A stretch of 64,000 bases of DNA, taken from contig NZ_LN824141.1 of the NCBI RefSeq assembly GCF_000953715.1, positions 494,676-558,675 on the forward strand, written 5' to 3'. This DNA is from Defluviitoga tunisiensis (GTDB lineage: Bacteria > Thermotogota > Thermotogae > Petrotogales > Petrotogaceae). This document shows, in pieces, positions 1 through 8,461 of the stretch. Under the pieces are notes generated by a model. The model had not been told where the DNA came from. It searched no databases and saw nothing but the letters and a program-made list of their open reading frames with translations. Each line of letters starts with the position of its first letter. The stretch's first letter is position 1. The position numbers were made by a program, and so were the translations under genes.

Positions 1-34
1 AAACACAATTTTACTTTTTGTTTTAATTTTTTGC

Positions 35-63
35 TTGACAAAACGACTACAAAAGGTTATAAT
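35..63 (+). promoter_or_regulatory. Consensus sigma-A promoter of the tRNA cluster
   Basis: TTGACA at 35-40 and TATAAT at 58-63 are separated by exactly 17 bp, a perfect housekeeping promoter. It lies about 40 bp before the first tRNA, and no other promoter is obvious before the terminator, so all three tRNAs are probably one transcript. Confidence 0.85.
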
Positions 64-104
64 AATTAAGGTTAAATAAGGTAAAAATAAACTATTACAA
101 AAGT

Positions 105-181
105 GACCCGCTAGCTCAGTCTGGTAGAGCATTTGACTTTTAATCAAAGGGTCCTGGGTTCGAATCCCAGGCGGGTCACCA
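105..181 (+). tRNA. tRNA-Lys (TTT)
   Basis: Cloverleaf with acceptor GACCCGC/GCGGGTC, D stem GCTC/GAGC, anticodon loop CTTTTAA (anticodon TTT) and a GGTTCGAATCC T-arm. The discriminator A and the CCA end (179-181) are encoded. It is first of three tRNAs transcribed together. Confidence 0.95.
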
Positions 182-213
182 TTTTTGTATTTCTTTTTGT
201 TATTAATTCAGTC

Positions 214-301
214 GCGCGAGTGGCGGAACTGGCAGACGCGCAGGACTTAGAATCCTGTGGATGAATAATCCGTGTGGGTTCAAGTCCCACCTCGCGCACC
301 A
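214..301 (+). tRNA. tRNA-Leu (TAG)
   Basis: Class II tRNA with a long variable arm. Acceptor GCGCGAG/CTCGCGC, anticodon stem CAGGA/TCCTG around loop CTTAGAA (anticodon TAG), T-loop GTTCAAGTC, encoded CCA at 299-301. Second gene of the tRNA cluster. Confidence 0.95.
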
Positions 302-339
302 CTCTATATATTAAAAAATATAGATTAAAAAATACAGAA

Positions 340-414
340 GCGGATATAGCTCAGCGGTAGAGCACTTGCTTGCCAAGCAAGGGGTCGTGGGTTCGAATCC
401 CATTATCCGCTCCA
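340..414 (+). tRNA. tRNA-Gly (GCC)
   Basis: Acceptor GCGGATA/TATCCGC, anticodon stem CTTGC/GCAAG around loop TTGCCAA (anticodon GCC), T-loop GTTCGAATC, encoded CCA at 412-414. Last gene of the cluster, directly followed by a terminator. Confidence 0.95.
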
Positions 415-416
415 AT

Positions 417-443
417 AAAAAACCCGAAAATCGGGTTTTTTTG
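417..443. terminator. Bidirectional intrinsic terminator
   Basis: Hairpin AACCCGA-AAA-TCGGGTT (421-437) with T-run on the plus strand and A-run (417-422) giving a T-run on the minus strand. It ends the tRNA transcript from the left and the proline operon, whose last stop codon is at 444, from the right. Confidence 0.9.
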
Positions 444-2075
444 TTATTCTTCTTTCATAAAAGGATATCTAAAATCCTCCGCAGGAACAAAATTCTCTTT
501 TATAGCACGTGCAGAAACCCATCTTAAAAGATTTATAATAGTTCCCGCCTTATCATTTGTTCCAGATGCCCTAGAACCTCCAAAGGGTTGTTGTCCTACA
601 ACAGCACCTGTTGGTTTATCGTTAATATAAAAATTACCCGCTGCGTTCGCTAACTCCCTTTCCGCCTTAATTATTGCGTCTCTATCTTGAGAAATTATAG
701 CCCCTGTCAAACCATATGGAGACGTTTCGTCACAAAGTTTTAAAATTTTTTCAAAATCTGAAGGATCGTATACATATACTGTTAAAACAGGCCCAAATAT
801 TTCTTCTTGCATAGTTTTAGATTTAGGATTGTTGGTAAGAATCACTGTCGGTTCGATAAAATAGCCAATAGAGTCGTCATAATTTCCTCCAAAAATAATT
901 TCTGAATCATGGCCATTTTTAGCATATTCTATATAACTTGTTATTTTATCAAAGGCCTTTTTATCAATAACTGCGTTCATAAAATTAGAGAAATCTTCGG
1001 GAGATCCTATTTTTATATCTTTTAAATCCTCTATAAGTTTATTTTTTACTTGAGCCCAAATATTTCTTGGTATATAAGCCCTTGATACTGCTGAACATTT
1101 CTGACCTTGATATTCAAATGCACCTCTTATTAATGCGGATACAAGCACATTAATATTAGCTGATTCATGTGCAACGACAAAATCTTTTCCTCCTGTTTCT
1201 CCAACTATCCTTGGATAAGATTTATATTTATCGATATTATTTCCAATTTTTTTCCACATGTTTTGAAAAGTTGAAGTTGAACCGGTAAAATGAATCCCAG
1301 CGAGGTTCGGATCGTCAAGAACTAAATCTCCAATTTTTGAACCATCACCTGGTATAAAATTAATAACCCCATCAGGTAACCCAGCCTCCTGAAGCAATTT
1401 GATAACAAAATAGGCAGAATACACTGCTGAAGAAGCTGGTTTCCATAGAGAGGTATTTCCCATAATTGCCGGAGCTGTTGGTAAGTTACCAGATATTGAA
1501 GTAAAATTAAAAGGTGTTACTGCGAATATAAATCCTTCCAAAGGTCTGTACTCCATCCTATTCCAAACGCCTTCAACAGATTTTGGTTGATCTAAATATA
1601 TTTTTGTAGCGTAGTAAGAGTTAAATCTAAAAAAATCTGTTAATTCACAAGCTGCGTCAATTTCTGCTTGATAAGCGTTTTTACTTTGGCAAAGCATTGT
1701 TGCAGCATTTAAAGTGCTTCTCCACTTTGTAGACAAAAGGTCTGCTGCCTTCTTAAATATAGAAATTCTATCTACCCATGAAAACTCGTCCCATATTTTT
1801 CTGGCTTTTAAAGAATTTTCAATAGCTAGCTGAACTTCTTTTTCACCAGCTTTGTGATAGTACGCAAGAATATAGTTATGTTCATGGGGCATTACACATT
1901 TACCTATATTACCTGTTTTTACTTCCTTTCCACCTATTATTATAGGAATTTCTAATTCTTTGTTCTTAAGCTCTTTTAGCTTTTGTATTAAATTTTTTCT
2001 TTCTTTACTTTCCGGCTCATAATTTAAAACAGGTTCATTGGTAGGTTCATCAAATATTGGAATAGAATTGTTCAA
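444..2075 (-). CDS. pruA: 1-pyrroline-5-carboxylate dehydrogenase
   Basis: NAD-dependent aldehyde dehydrogenase that oxidises glutamate semialdehyde (P5C) to glutamate, the second step of proline catabolism. The 543-residue length fits the stand-alone P5CDH group. Visible ALDH signatures are FTGST at 263-267, ETGGKD with general-base Glu293, GQKCSA with nucleophile Cys327, and EEIFGPVL. The start is TTG, 8 nt behind GGAGG; an ATG 7 nt before it is out of frame. It is the last gene of the operon, 24 bp after the FAD dehydrogenase subunit, which fits a proline-to-glutamate pathway. A terminator follows directly. Confidence 0.93.
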   Translation of the reverse strand: MNNSIPIFDEPTNEPVLNYEPESKERKNLIQKLKELKNKELEIPIIIGGKEVKTGNIGKCVMPHEHNYILAYYHKAGEKEVQLAIENSLKARKIWDEFSWVDRISIFKKAADLLSTKWRSTLNAATMLCQSKNAYQAEIDAACELTDFFRFNSYYATKIYLDQPKSVEGVWNRMEYRPLEGFIFAVTPFNFTSISGNLPTAPAIMGNTSLWKPASSAVYSAYFVIKLLQEAGLPDGVINFIPGDGSKIGDLVLDDPNLAGIHFTGSTSTFQNMWKKIGNNIDKYKSYPRIVGETGGKDFVVAHESANINVLVSALIRGAFEYQGQKCSAVSRAYIPRNIWAQVKNKLIEDLKDIKIGSPEDFSNFMNAVIDKKAFDKITSYIEYAKNGHDSEIIFGGNYDDSIGYFIEPTVILTNNPKSKTMQEEIFGPVLTVYVYDPSDFEKILKLCDETSPYGLTGAIISQDRDAIIKAERELANAAGNFYINDKPTGAVVGQQPFGGSRASGTNDKAGTIINLLRWVSARAIKENFVPAEDFRYPFMKEE

Positions 2076-2099
2076 AAATCATTCCTCCTTTCTAATAAA

Positions 2100-3245
2100 T
2101 TAAACTACTGACGGTTCAGATATTACTTCCCCTCTTTTATATCTTTCAATATCTAAAATAACATCATAAGTGAACTCACTTTCAGTAATAATGTCTGCCA
2201 TTAAAACTCCTATAGCTGGTGCAATCATAAACCCATGACCACTAAAACCACAAGCAACATAAAAATTTTCGACATCTTTTATTTTCGAAACTATCGGTTG
2301 CTTGTCAGGGGAAATATTATATAAACCTGCCCATTGCCTTAATATTCTTATTTTGTTTAGTGGTGGTAAAAGCCAAGTAGCTTTTTTACTCATAGTTTCT
2401 AAAAATTGCCATGAACTATGAGTATTAAACCCAGGTGGTTCATTTTCAGGTCCATAACCCATTATAAAACTACCATCAGGGGTTTGTTGACAGTAGATAT
2501 TGTAAGAAAAAGACATAAGCATAGGATCAAGTATGGGTTTTACAGATTCTGTAACTAAAATTTCATGTCTTTCAGAATATACAGGTAGTTCAACATTCAC
2601 CATTTTTGCTATTTGTTGCGACCAACCACCTGCAGCGTCAACTACTTTTGAGGTTTCTATAAATCCTCTATTAGTCTGAACTCCAATTATTTTACCTTTT
2701 TCAGTTTTTATTTTTTTTACTTCAGTAAATTTATTTATCTCAACTCCTAAATTAACTGCAGCTTTTGAGTAACCGTAAGTTACCTTAAATGGATTCGCAT
2801 GACCATCTGTAGGACAAAAGGCTCCTCCAACTAATTTATCTATGTTAAGATCTGGTACTATATCTTTTGCTTCCTGAGGTGTTACTAGTTTTGAAGGTAT
2901 ATCTAGACTATTTTGAACTTCAATATTCCTTTTGAATAGACCCAATTCATTATCCGAATATGCCAAAAGTAAATAACCCTTTTGTTTTAATTCTATATCC
3001 ACATCAACATTCAAAGTATCTTTAAAATTTTCAAACACCCTCATACTTTCTCTTGCTAAAAGGCAATTCTGTCTAGTTCCCCATTGCTGCCTAACCCCTG
3101 CCCCACACCTACCTGTAGCTCCACTTGCCAAAAAAGATCTTTCAACTAATACAATATCTTTTACTCCTCTTTTAGCAAGATTGTATGCAACTGAATTACC
3201 TACTACTCCTCCTCCAATTACGACAACACTGGCCTTATTTTTCAA
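2100..3245 (-). CDS. FAD-dependent amino-acid dehydrogenase subunit (probable proline dehydrogenase beta-like)
   Basis: Member of the DadA/glycine oxidase/sarcosine oxidase flavoprotein family. The N-terminus has the Rossmann motif VVVIGGGVVGNSVA, then ATGRCGAG and an FAD-contacting C-terminus (CGFSGHGF). Together with the next three genes upstream it resembles the catalytic subunit of dye-linked L-proline dehydrogenase complexes known in Thermococcales and of HcnC/OoxB-type complexes. Proline is inferred as substrate because P5C dehydrogenase is the next gene. I chose the TTG at 3245 (5 nt after AGGTGA); an ATG at 3251 and a TTG at 3260 are alternatives. All overlap the end of the upstream gene. 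Confidence 0.8.
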   Translation of the reverse strand: MKNKASVVVIGGGVVGNSVAYNLAKRGVKDIVLVERSFLASGATGRCGAGVRQQWGTRQNCLLARESMRVFENFKDTLNVDVDIELKQKGYLLLAYSDNELGLFKRNIEVQNSLDIPSKLVTPQEAKDIVPDLNIDKLVGGAFCPTDGHANPFKVTYGYSKAAVNLGVEINKFTEVKKIKTEKGKIIGVQTNRGFIETSKVVDAAGGWSQQIAKMVNVELPVYSERHEILVTESVKPILDPMLMSFSYNIYCQQTPDGSFIMGYGPENEPPGFNTHSSWQFLETMSKKATWLLPPLNKIRILRQWAGLYNISPDKQPIVSKIKDVENFYVACGFSGHGFMIAPAIGVLMADIITESEFTYDVILDIERYKRGEVISEPSVV

Positions 3246-3516
3246 CTTCATCACCTGCAATTATTTCTTCAAAAGTAACTCCTCCATAAGGAGGCCTTAT
3301 GTTTTGTAATTCAATTTTTTCTATTGATATACCAGTAATTTCAGCAATTTCTTTGGAAATAAGCAAACCACAAGTTTTACCTTGACAAGGCCCCATACCA
3401 ATTCGTGAAAGTCTCTTAATTTCTTCTATCGTTGTAAATCCTTGCTGAATCAAATTTCTAATGTCTTTTAAAGTGACATCTTCACATCTACATATAATAA
3501 TATTATCTTCATTCAT
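3235..3516 (-). CDS. BFD-like [2Fe-2S] subunit of the dehydrogenase complex
   Basis: A 93-residue protein that is essentially one bacterioferritin-associated-ferredoxin-like domain. The Cys pattern CRCED near the N-terminus and GPCQGKTC around residues 43-50 gives four Cys ligands for a [2Fe-2S] cluster. Such domains are stand-alone subunits, or C-terminal parts of the NAD(P)H-like subunit, in HcnB/OoxA and archaeal proline dehydrogenase complexes. Here it probably passes electrons between the two flavoproteins. It overlaps the gene that follows it and starts 10 bp after the preceding stop, so translation is likely coupled. Confidence 0.85.
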   Translation of the reverse strand: MNEDNIIICRCEDVTLKDIRNLIQQGFTTIEEIKRLSRIGMGPCQGKTCGLLISKEIAEITGISIEKIELQNIRPPYGGVTFEEIIAGDEVEK

Positions 3517-3526
3517 AATATTATCC

Positions 3527-5161
3527 TCACTTTACTTTAATATTTCTAGTTTCAAGGAAATACTCTTTTGGTACCTCTACAGTTACAACGGTTGTTTTAT
3601 CTTGAATCTTTCCATCTATAACCCTCTTAACTATACCTTCACAAATTTCTGTTCCTTCTCTATTTAGAACTAAGACCGTTTGATCTTTCATAGGTTTAGG
3701 CAAAAATTCATAAGGTAGAGTAACTAAAGAAGTTGAATCAGTATAATTTTTTTGTACAACAAACATCGCTAGTCCTGGACATTTACTTACGCAAATTGCA
3801 CATCCTGTGCATTTTTCAAAATCTACATAAGGTAAGTTATTGATATTACCTTCTTCAGATATTGCATCAAATGGACACCCTTTTACACAGGGATCACAAG
3901 GAAATTTTTGAAAACATTCAGATATAGCTATCGGTCCTTTATTAAATATTTCTTCACTCTGAGGTAATTTCATTTTTAAATTATCATTACTAGGAATACC
4001 TGTTCTCATCAAAAAAGATATGTCATACTCTTCATTTGACATTCTTTCATCATAATTCTTTGAGTTATTTAACCCTATTTTTTTTAGACCTTTTCTAACT
4101 TTTTCACCAACAGGTCCTGCCCTTAATAACTCTAATTCTTTCTTTGCTTCCATTATTTGCTTCTCTATCTCAAGTTGATATTTAACGTTTTTATTAATCC
4201 TTTTAGCTACATTTAATCCGGCAATTTGACCCTCTATAATTGCAGATGTTGCCTCTTCTATTCCTGAAACATCACCTGCAACAAATAAATTTTTTATATT
4301 AGTTTCCATATTTTCATCTCGAATAGGTATGTATCCACCTAATTCTGATATATACACGGTTTTAATATTAGTTTGTCTTAATAGATCTGTTAAGGGCGTT
4401 AATCCTACAGATAAGCAAATAGCATCGCATTTTATGAATTGGTCAGTATCTATAATTTCTCTCCAACTACTGTCAAGCTGACATATTATTGCACCTTCAA
4501 CTTTATCTTTTCCTACAGCCTTTTTTATTGTGTGGGAAGTTAATATTGGAACCCCCATTCTTCTTAATTTTGAAGCATGAACAGAATAACCACCTATTTT
4601 AGGAGCAGCTTCTATAACGCAGGTAACTTCAACTCCAGCTTGAAGTAGTTGATAAGAAACTATTAGTCCAATATTTCCAGAACCTACCATTAATATTTTT
4701 TTGGCAGGTGAAACTCCATATAAATTCATTAAGGTTTGAACCGCACCTGCGCCAAACACCCCTGGAAGATCATTATTCTCAAATGCTAAAAACTTTTCTG
4801 ATGCACCAGTGGCAAGTATTAGAGCCTTCGGAAAGTATTTCATCATTTTGTTATTGGTAAGAATGGTTACTATTTTATCTTTATATATTCCTAAGACCTG
4901 CGAAGAAGTAAGTACTTTTATATGTTCATTTTCTTTTATCTCTTCGACAAGAAGATTAGAAATTTTTAATCCTCTAGTTCCAGCATATTCTTTCTCGGAT
5001 CCAAAAAATCTATGAGTCTGTTTAACTAATTGACCACCTAAAAATTCACGTTCTTCTACGAGAATAACGTTTACTCCATAATTTGCTGCAGCTAGTGCTG
5101 CAGAAAGACCCGCAGGCCCTCCTCCGACTATTATTAATTCAACTTTTTCAATGTTATGCAT
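3527..5161 (-). CDS. FAD/NAD(P)-binding oxidoreductase subunit with C-terminal 2[4Fe-4S] domain
   Basis: A 544-residue pyridine-nucleotide-disulfide-oxidoreductase-type protein. It has an N-terminal FAD motif (IIVGGGPAGLSAA), a second dinucleotide motif near residue 155 (ILMVGSGNIGL) and an ATG/GD FAD-closing motif (FVAGDVSG). The last ~140 residues carry two ferredoxin-like Cys clusters (CDPCVKGCP and CTGCAICVSKCPG). This matches the alpha subunit of multi-subunit proline or opine dehydrogenases, which relays electrons from the FAD-amine subunit to another carrier. The ferredoxin extension suggests ferredoxin or a membrane carrier as acceptor. The start codon overlaps the upstream gene by 8 bp. 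Confidence 0.85.
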   Translation of the reverse strand: MHNIEKVELIIVGGGPAGLSAALAAANYGVNVILVEEREFLGGQLVKQTHRFFGSEKEYAGTRGLKISNLLVEEIKENEHIKVLTSSQVLGIYKDKIVTILTNNKMMKYFPKALILATGASEKFLAFENNDLPGVFGAGAVQTLMNLYGVSPAKKILMVGSGNIGLIVSYQLLQAGVEVTCVIEAAPKIGGYSVHASKLRRMGVPILTSHTIKKAVGKDKVEGAIICQLDSSWREIIDTDQFIKCDAICLSVGLTPLTDLLRQTNIKTVYISELGGYIPIRDENMETNIKNLFVAGDVSGIEEATSAIIEGQIAGLNVAKRINKNVKYQLEIEKQIMEAKKELELLRAGPVGEKVRKGLKKIGLNNSKNYDERMSNEEYDISFLMRTGIPSNDNLKMKLPQSEEIFNKGPIAISECFQKFPCDPCVKGCPFDAISEEGNINNLPYVDFEKCTGCAICVSKCPGLAMFVVQKNYTDSTSLVTLPYEFLPKPMKDQTVLVLNREGTEICEGIVKRVIDGKIQDKTTVVTVEVPKEYFLETRNIKVK

Positions 5162-5462
5162 CTTTAATCACTTCTTGACTTTGAGTTTCTATCTGCATAC
5201 CTTCTTTCAAAGGGGTAATACACGTTCTCACGTTAGGAATTCCATCAACCGTCATTAAGCACGATGAACAATGTCCAACTGCGCAAAATATACCTCGTGG
5301 TCTTTTTTGCTTTTTACTTTCACTAAGTTTGTATATTCCTAAGCCATATAAAGCAGAGGCTATTGTATCGTTTTTAAATCCGATCATCTCTTTCCCATTA
5401 AAATAAAACCTAATTTTTTCGCCCTTTTTAAACTCTAAGATGGGATGTTGTTCTATCCTCAT
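5154..5462 (-). CDS. [2Fe-2S] ferredoxin-like subunit (HcnA/SoxA N-terminal type)
   Basis: A 102-residue protein with the plant-type [2Fe-2S] pattern CAVGHCSSC...C typical of HcnA and the N-terminus of sarcosine oxidase alpha. First gene of the proline-oxidation operon; the next gene overlaps its end by 8 bp. ATG start with AGGAGG 7 nt upstream. The promoter-proximal region carries the conserved element described at 5488-5519 and, further upstream, one copy of the GGGTCC repeat. Confidence 0.85.
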   Translation of the reverse strand: MRIEQHPILEFKKGEKIRFYFNGKEMIGFKNDTIASALYGLGIYKLSESKKQKRPRGIFCAVGHCSSCLMTVDGIPNVRTCITPLKEGMQIETQSQEVIKDA

Positions 5463-5487
5463 ATTTTTCCTCCTGATTAATTTATTG

Positions 5488-5519
5488 ATAATATTTACCT
5501 AAGAAATCACAAAATCTGC
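5488..5519 (-). promoter_or_regulatory. Shared promoter-proximal element, copy 1 (proline operon)
   Basis: On the minus strand: ATTTTG-TG-ATTTCT-TAGG (core 5498-5515), then 4 nt, then TATTAT (5488-5493) as a -10 candidate. The core ends 35 nt before the ATG. The same arrangement is found upstream of the GH13, ribD and gamma-CA genes. This copy is the second most divergent but keeps both conserved hexamers. Confidence 0.6.
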
Positions 5520-5575
5520 ACTATATAATATATTTAATCTTTGTTTTTCATCACTTGCAGTCAGGGAGTGGTAAA

Positions 5576-5632
5576 GGCTCCCACTAGACCCATTATAAAT
5601 TCAAAATTCCATATTTTAGAAAATCTTAATTT
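5576..5632 (-). repeat. GGGTCC intergenic repeat, copy A
   Basis: On the minus strand it reads AAGATTTTCTAAAA, a short spacer, TTTTGAATTTATAATGGGTC and then a hairpin (AGTGG...CCACT). It aligns along most of its length with the copies at 16290-16350 and 37788-37846. All three are in the same orientation relative to the downstream gene. Confidence 0.7.
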
Positions 5633-5970
5633 ATAGTGTCCCAATATAGAAAATTAAATCGTTGATTTAATAGAATCAAGACTATAACAATTCTCTACAT
5701 TTTTTGGCACTTTAGCCAGAAAATGAGAAGGAACCAGCTATAGATAAACAATAAAATTAATATATTATTTTTTATTAATAATCTATTTAAATTTAATCAT
5801 AATTGTTTAAATATGTAAAATCTAATTAAAGCCCATTATGAAAAAAATTTCAGGGTTATACTTAATTATAAAAGAAAATCAAAGTTTTTTTCATCTACTT
5901 TTAAAATTTCTAAGAAAAGAATTAATAAAGAATTCTTAGTTTAGTAATTATCTATTCTTAAGAGCATCAA

Positions 5971-6006
5971 AAAATAACAGGGACTTTCGTCCCTGTTATT
6001 TTTTAT
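5971..6006. terminator. Intrinsic terminator
   Basis: Twelve-bp stem AATAACAGGGAC / GTCCCTGTTATT with a TTTC loop and T-runs on both strands. It lies 32 bp beyond the stop of the minus-strand secreted-protein gene and most likely serves it. Confidence 0.9.
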
Positions 6007-6037
6007 AGATAATAGACATTTGCTTTTAATTATTTAA

Positions 6038-6559
6038 CTAATCCTCATAGGAATATCTTGGTAGCCGATTACAAAACCTTTGATGTGACTCAAAATCCTG
6101 CGTTCGGAACTTTTCTTTTCTTTGTATCATGTTAATTGTTTTATCTTGGTATTTTATTTCCAAAGGTTTGAAGTAACTGTAGTCGTTGATTCTAATTTTA
6201 AAGCCTGTTAATTCTATAGTAACTTCCGGTTTAATGTCGCTTATAAGATCATGTGGAATCTTTAATGAATAAGTTTCATCTTCAATTTCTACTACTAACT
6301 CCACAAAGTAATCACTTTCCACCATGTTTTTTATGGTACCAGTTACAGTAATAGGTTCTATTTCTTGGTCCTGGGCATGGTAATTCAACTTTAACTGATC
6401 ATTCGCTTGGATCCGTGAACGATTCTCAAAAGCATTCTGAGTTCTATCTACTATTCGTTCCCTATGATTTGTTTTTAAATTTACATTTGGCTTAACCTGA
6501 GAAAATATAGATCCTACTAAAAATATACTTAATACAGCTAATACTAAAAATTTTTTCAT
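6038..6559 (-). CDS. Secreted protein of unknown function
   Basis: 173 residues starting with a typical signal peptide (MKKF, hydrophobic core LVLAVLSIFLVGSIF, probable cleavage after SQ). The mature part is a polar ~40-residue linker followed by a beta-rich stretch (about residues 70-140, TVTGTIKNM...IELTGFKIR) that could be a small OB- or sandwich-like domain. The tail is Arg- and aromatic-rich. I do not recognise a family. ATG start with GGAGG 7 nt upstream. It stands alone between a terminator and the yjbQ gene. Confidence 0.6.
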   Translation of the reverse strand: MKKFLVLAVLSIFLVGSIFSQVKPNVNLKTNHRERIVDRTQNAFENRSRIQANDQLKLNYHAQDQEIEPITVTGTIKNMVESDYFVELVVEIEDETYSLKIPHDLISDIKPEVTIELTGFKIRINDYSYFKPLEIKYQDKTINMIQRKEKFRTQDFESHQRFCNRLPRYSYED

Positions 6560-6698
6560 ATAAACACCTCCACTAAGTTATTAATTTCCTTCAATAAAAT
6601 AATAAATTTTTTCTCTTAAAATCAACTTAATGAAAGCTTAAAAAATACTTAAAAAATTGAGTTTTTATTTAGAAAGAATAACACTTTTTCAGAAGATT

Positions 6699-7097
6699 TT
6701 AACCGTTTATTGTTTTTATCAAGAAAGTCCTGTTACGAGGTCCATCAAATTCGTAGAAGTAAATTCCTTGCCAGGTTCCTAGTAACAATTTTCCATCCTC
6801 TACTATTAAAGTTAATGAAGGACCAATAAGAGAAGATTTTATATGAGAATCTGCATTTCCTTCAACGTGAGAAAAATGACTACTTTGTGGTACTTTCTCT
6901 GCCAAAAAAGTCGTTATATCTTTTTTAACCGAAGGATCAGCGTTTTCATTTATCGTAACTGCAGCTGTAGTATGAGGCACAAATACTACCAATATTCCGT
7001 CACTCAAATTAGATTTTTTAATGCTATCTCTAACATAATCTGTTATATCAATCAATTCTTCTCTTCTACGTGTTTTTAAGGAGTAAGAATAGACCAT
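6699..7097 (-). CDS. YjbQ/UPF0047 family protein
   Basis: 132 residues, normal length for the UPF0047 family. Signature blocks are PHTTAAVTINENADP, HVEGNADSHIKSSLIG and LGTWQGIYFYEFDGPR, with the conserved His/Glu/Asp cluster of the trimeric beta-barrel fold. Family members show weak thiamine-phosphate-synthase activity, but the true role is unsettled. It lies 18 bp downstream of minE, probably in the same transcript. Confidence 0.9.
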   Translation of the reverse strand: MVYSYSLKTRRREELIDITDYVRDSIKKSNLSDGILVVFVPHTTAAVTINENADPSVKKDITTFLAEKVPQSSHFSHVEGNADSHIKSSLIGPSLTLIVEDGKLLLGTWQGIYFYEFDGPRNRTFLIKTING

Positions 7098-7115
7098 ACA
7101 ATTTCACCCCTTTAA

Positions 7116-7388
7116 TTATTTATTATATATGATGTTAGCAACTATAGTTATCGAATTTCCTTCTTTTGAGACGTGTACTTTAACATCCTCTCTTTTTACG
7201 GAAAGATGTTGTACAGCATAATCTTTTATATAATTTACAACATAATTCAAATTTTCTTCGTCTACATTTGTTAATCTAATCTCAGAGATGTTGTTATTAT
7301 TCCTATTCTGAGAATTACTTAAGAATGAATTCATTCTTTTAATTGCGGTTTCTCTAGTTTTTTTCGACTTTCTAGTGAAGGGCCACAT
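7116..7388 (-). CDS. minE: Cell division topological specificity factor MinE
   Basis: 90 residues. A short N-terminal amphipathic membrane-targeting segment (WPFTRK) is followed by an anti-MinCD helix and a C-terminal topological-specificity domain ending DVKVHVSKEGNSITIVANI. MinE stimulates MinD ATPase and drives Min oscillation. It follows minD with a 7-bp gap. The sequence is divergent, but size, domain order and position next to minD make the call safe. Confidence 0.88.
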   Translation of the reverse strand: MWPFTRKSKKTRETAIKRMNSFLSNSQNRNNNNISEIRLTNVDEENLNYVVNYIKDYAVQHLSVKREDVKVHVSKEGNSITIVANIIYNK

Positions 7389-7395
7389 TTACTCT

Positions 7396-8220
7396 TCACC
7401 CTCTTCGCCTAAATAAATTTTTTATAAATTCCAAGAACCCTTCTGGAGTATGATCAAGCTGAGATAAGTCCTTTTCTATAGGTATATTTTTTCCTAATAT
7501 TCTATCACTAATATTATCGAATACAATGTGTAAATTACTTCCTTTGCTAATTGAAAGAGGATTTCCTTCATTAGTTGATAACAAAATATCTTCGCTGTCT
7601 GGAATAATCCCCAACAAATCTAAAGCAAGTGCATCTTTTATGTCATTTGCGGAAAGCATCTCATTTTTCTTTACAAGTTTTGGTTTAATTCTGTTTACAA
7701 TCAAGGAAATATTATCTTCAGTGTAACCTTGATTTTCAAGAAGCCCTACTACTCTATCAGCATCACTTATAGCGGTTAAATCTGGCGTTGTAACAACTAT
7801 AGCATGCTGGGCAGCTACAACAGCATTTTTGAATCCTCTTTCTATCCCTGCAGGTGAATCAATAAAAATATAATGAAAATGCTTAGAAAGTTTTGTAACA
7901 ATATTAACCATATCTTCTGGAGATATCATATCCTTATTTGCAACTTGAGAGGAAGGTAATAAAAAGAGATTTTTTAGCTGTTTATGTTTAACCAACACAT
8001 CCATAACAGCTTTATTTCCATTTATCACATCAATTATTGTGTATACTACTCGATTTTCTAAACCTAATACAATGTCTAGATTTTTCAAGCCAATATCAGC
8101 ATCAATTAAGCAAACGTTGTATCCTTTTTTTGCTAAAGACGCCCCTAAATTAGCTACTATCGTTGTTTTTCCGACTCCGCCTTTACCAGATGTAATGACA
8201 AACACTTTTGAGTTTTCCAT
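7396..8220 (-). CDS. minD: Septum-site-determining ATPase MinD
   Basis: 274-residue ParA/MinD ATPase. Deviant Walker A SGKGGVGKTT at 11-20 with signature Lys13, DADIGLKNLD switch I, and IDSPAGIERGF switch II. The C-terminal amphipathic membrane-targeting sequence is FLEFIKNLFRRRG. It recruits MinC to the membrane and oscillates with MinE to place the division septum at mid-cell. First gene of a minD-minE-yjbQ run; minC is not in the window. Confidence 0.95.
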   Translation of the reverse strand: MENSKVFVITSGKGGVGKTTIVANLGASLAKKGYNVCLIDADIGLKNLDIVLGLENRVVYTIIDVINGNKAVMDVLVKHKQLKNLFLLPSSQVANKDMISPEDMVNIVTKLSKHFHYIFIDSPAGIERGFKNAVVAAQHAIVVTTPDLTAISDADRVVGLLENQGYTEDNISLIVNRIKPKLVKKNEMLSANDIKDALALDLLGIIPDSEDILLSTNEGNPLSISKGSNLHIVFDNISDRILGKNIPIEKDLSQLDHTPEGFLEFIKNLFRRRG

Positions 8221-8402
8221 CTCAACCCCTCCGCTTCAAACGCCTTATAGAATAATCCCGCCCTTTATAACGCTCCCGTTGATTTTTATGAATTACAATC
8301 TTTATAAAATATTAAATTTAACTTAAAAATACATAAGACCTTAGACTTATTATACTACAAAAATAATTAAAAATATAAAAAATACCTGTTTTTTGATAAT
8401 AC

Positions 8403-8431
8403 ATAAAAAAAAATCGGGGAAACCCCCGATT
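8403..8431 (-). terminator. Intrinsic terminator of the ferredoxin gene
   Basis: Stem AATCGGGG/CCCCGATT with an AAAC loop (8412-8431). On the minus strand it is followed by about nine T. It lies 30 bp after the ferredoxin stop. Confidence 0.9.
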
Positions 8432-8461
8432 CATTATTAAAGATGTTCAGTATCCTATCTA

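Larger units (their letters stand above)
5463..6037. other. Intergenic region upstream of the proline operon (575 bp)
   Basis: Contains, reading towards the proline operon on the minus strand, the GGGTCC repeat (5576-5632) and the shared promoter element (5488-5519). A terminator at 5971-6006 belongs to the neighbouring secreted-protein gene. Between about 5635 and 5970 the sequence is AT-rich, with no convincing ORF or RNA structure on either strand. Confidence 0.7.

Noticed and set aside
370-630. 86-codon plus-strand ORF
   Set aside because: It begins inside tRNA-Gly, crosses the terminator and runs antisense to pruA; no SD or homology-like pattern.
5826-5852. Second degenerate copy of the CCCATTATAAATTC segment
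   Set aside because: Only CCCATTAT and a loose A/T-rich tail match; not distinguishable from background.
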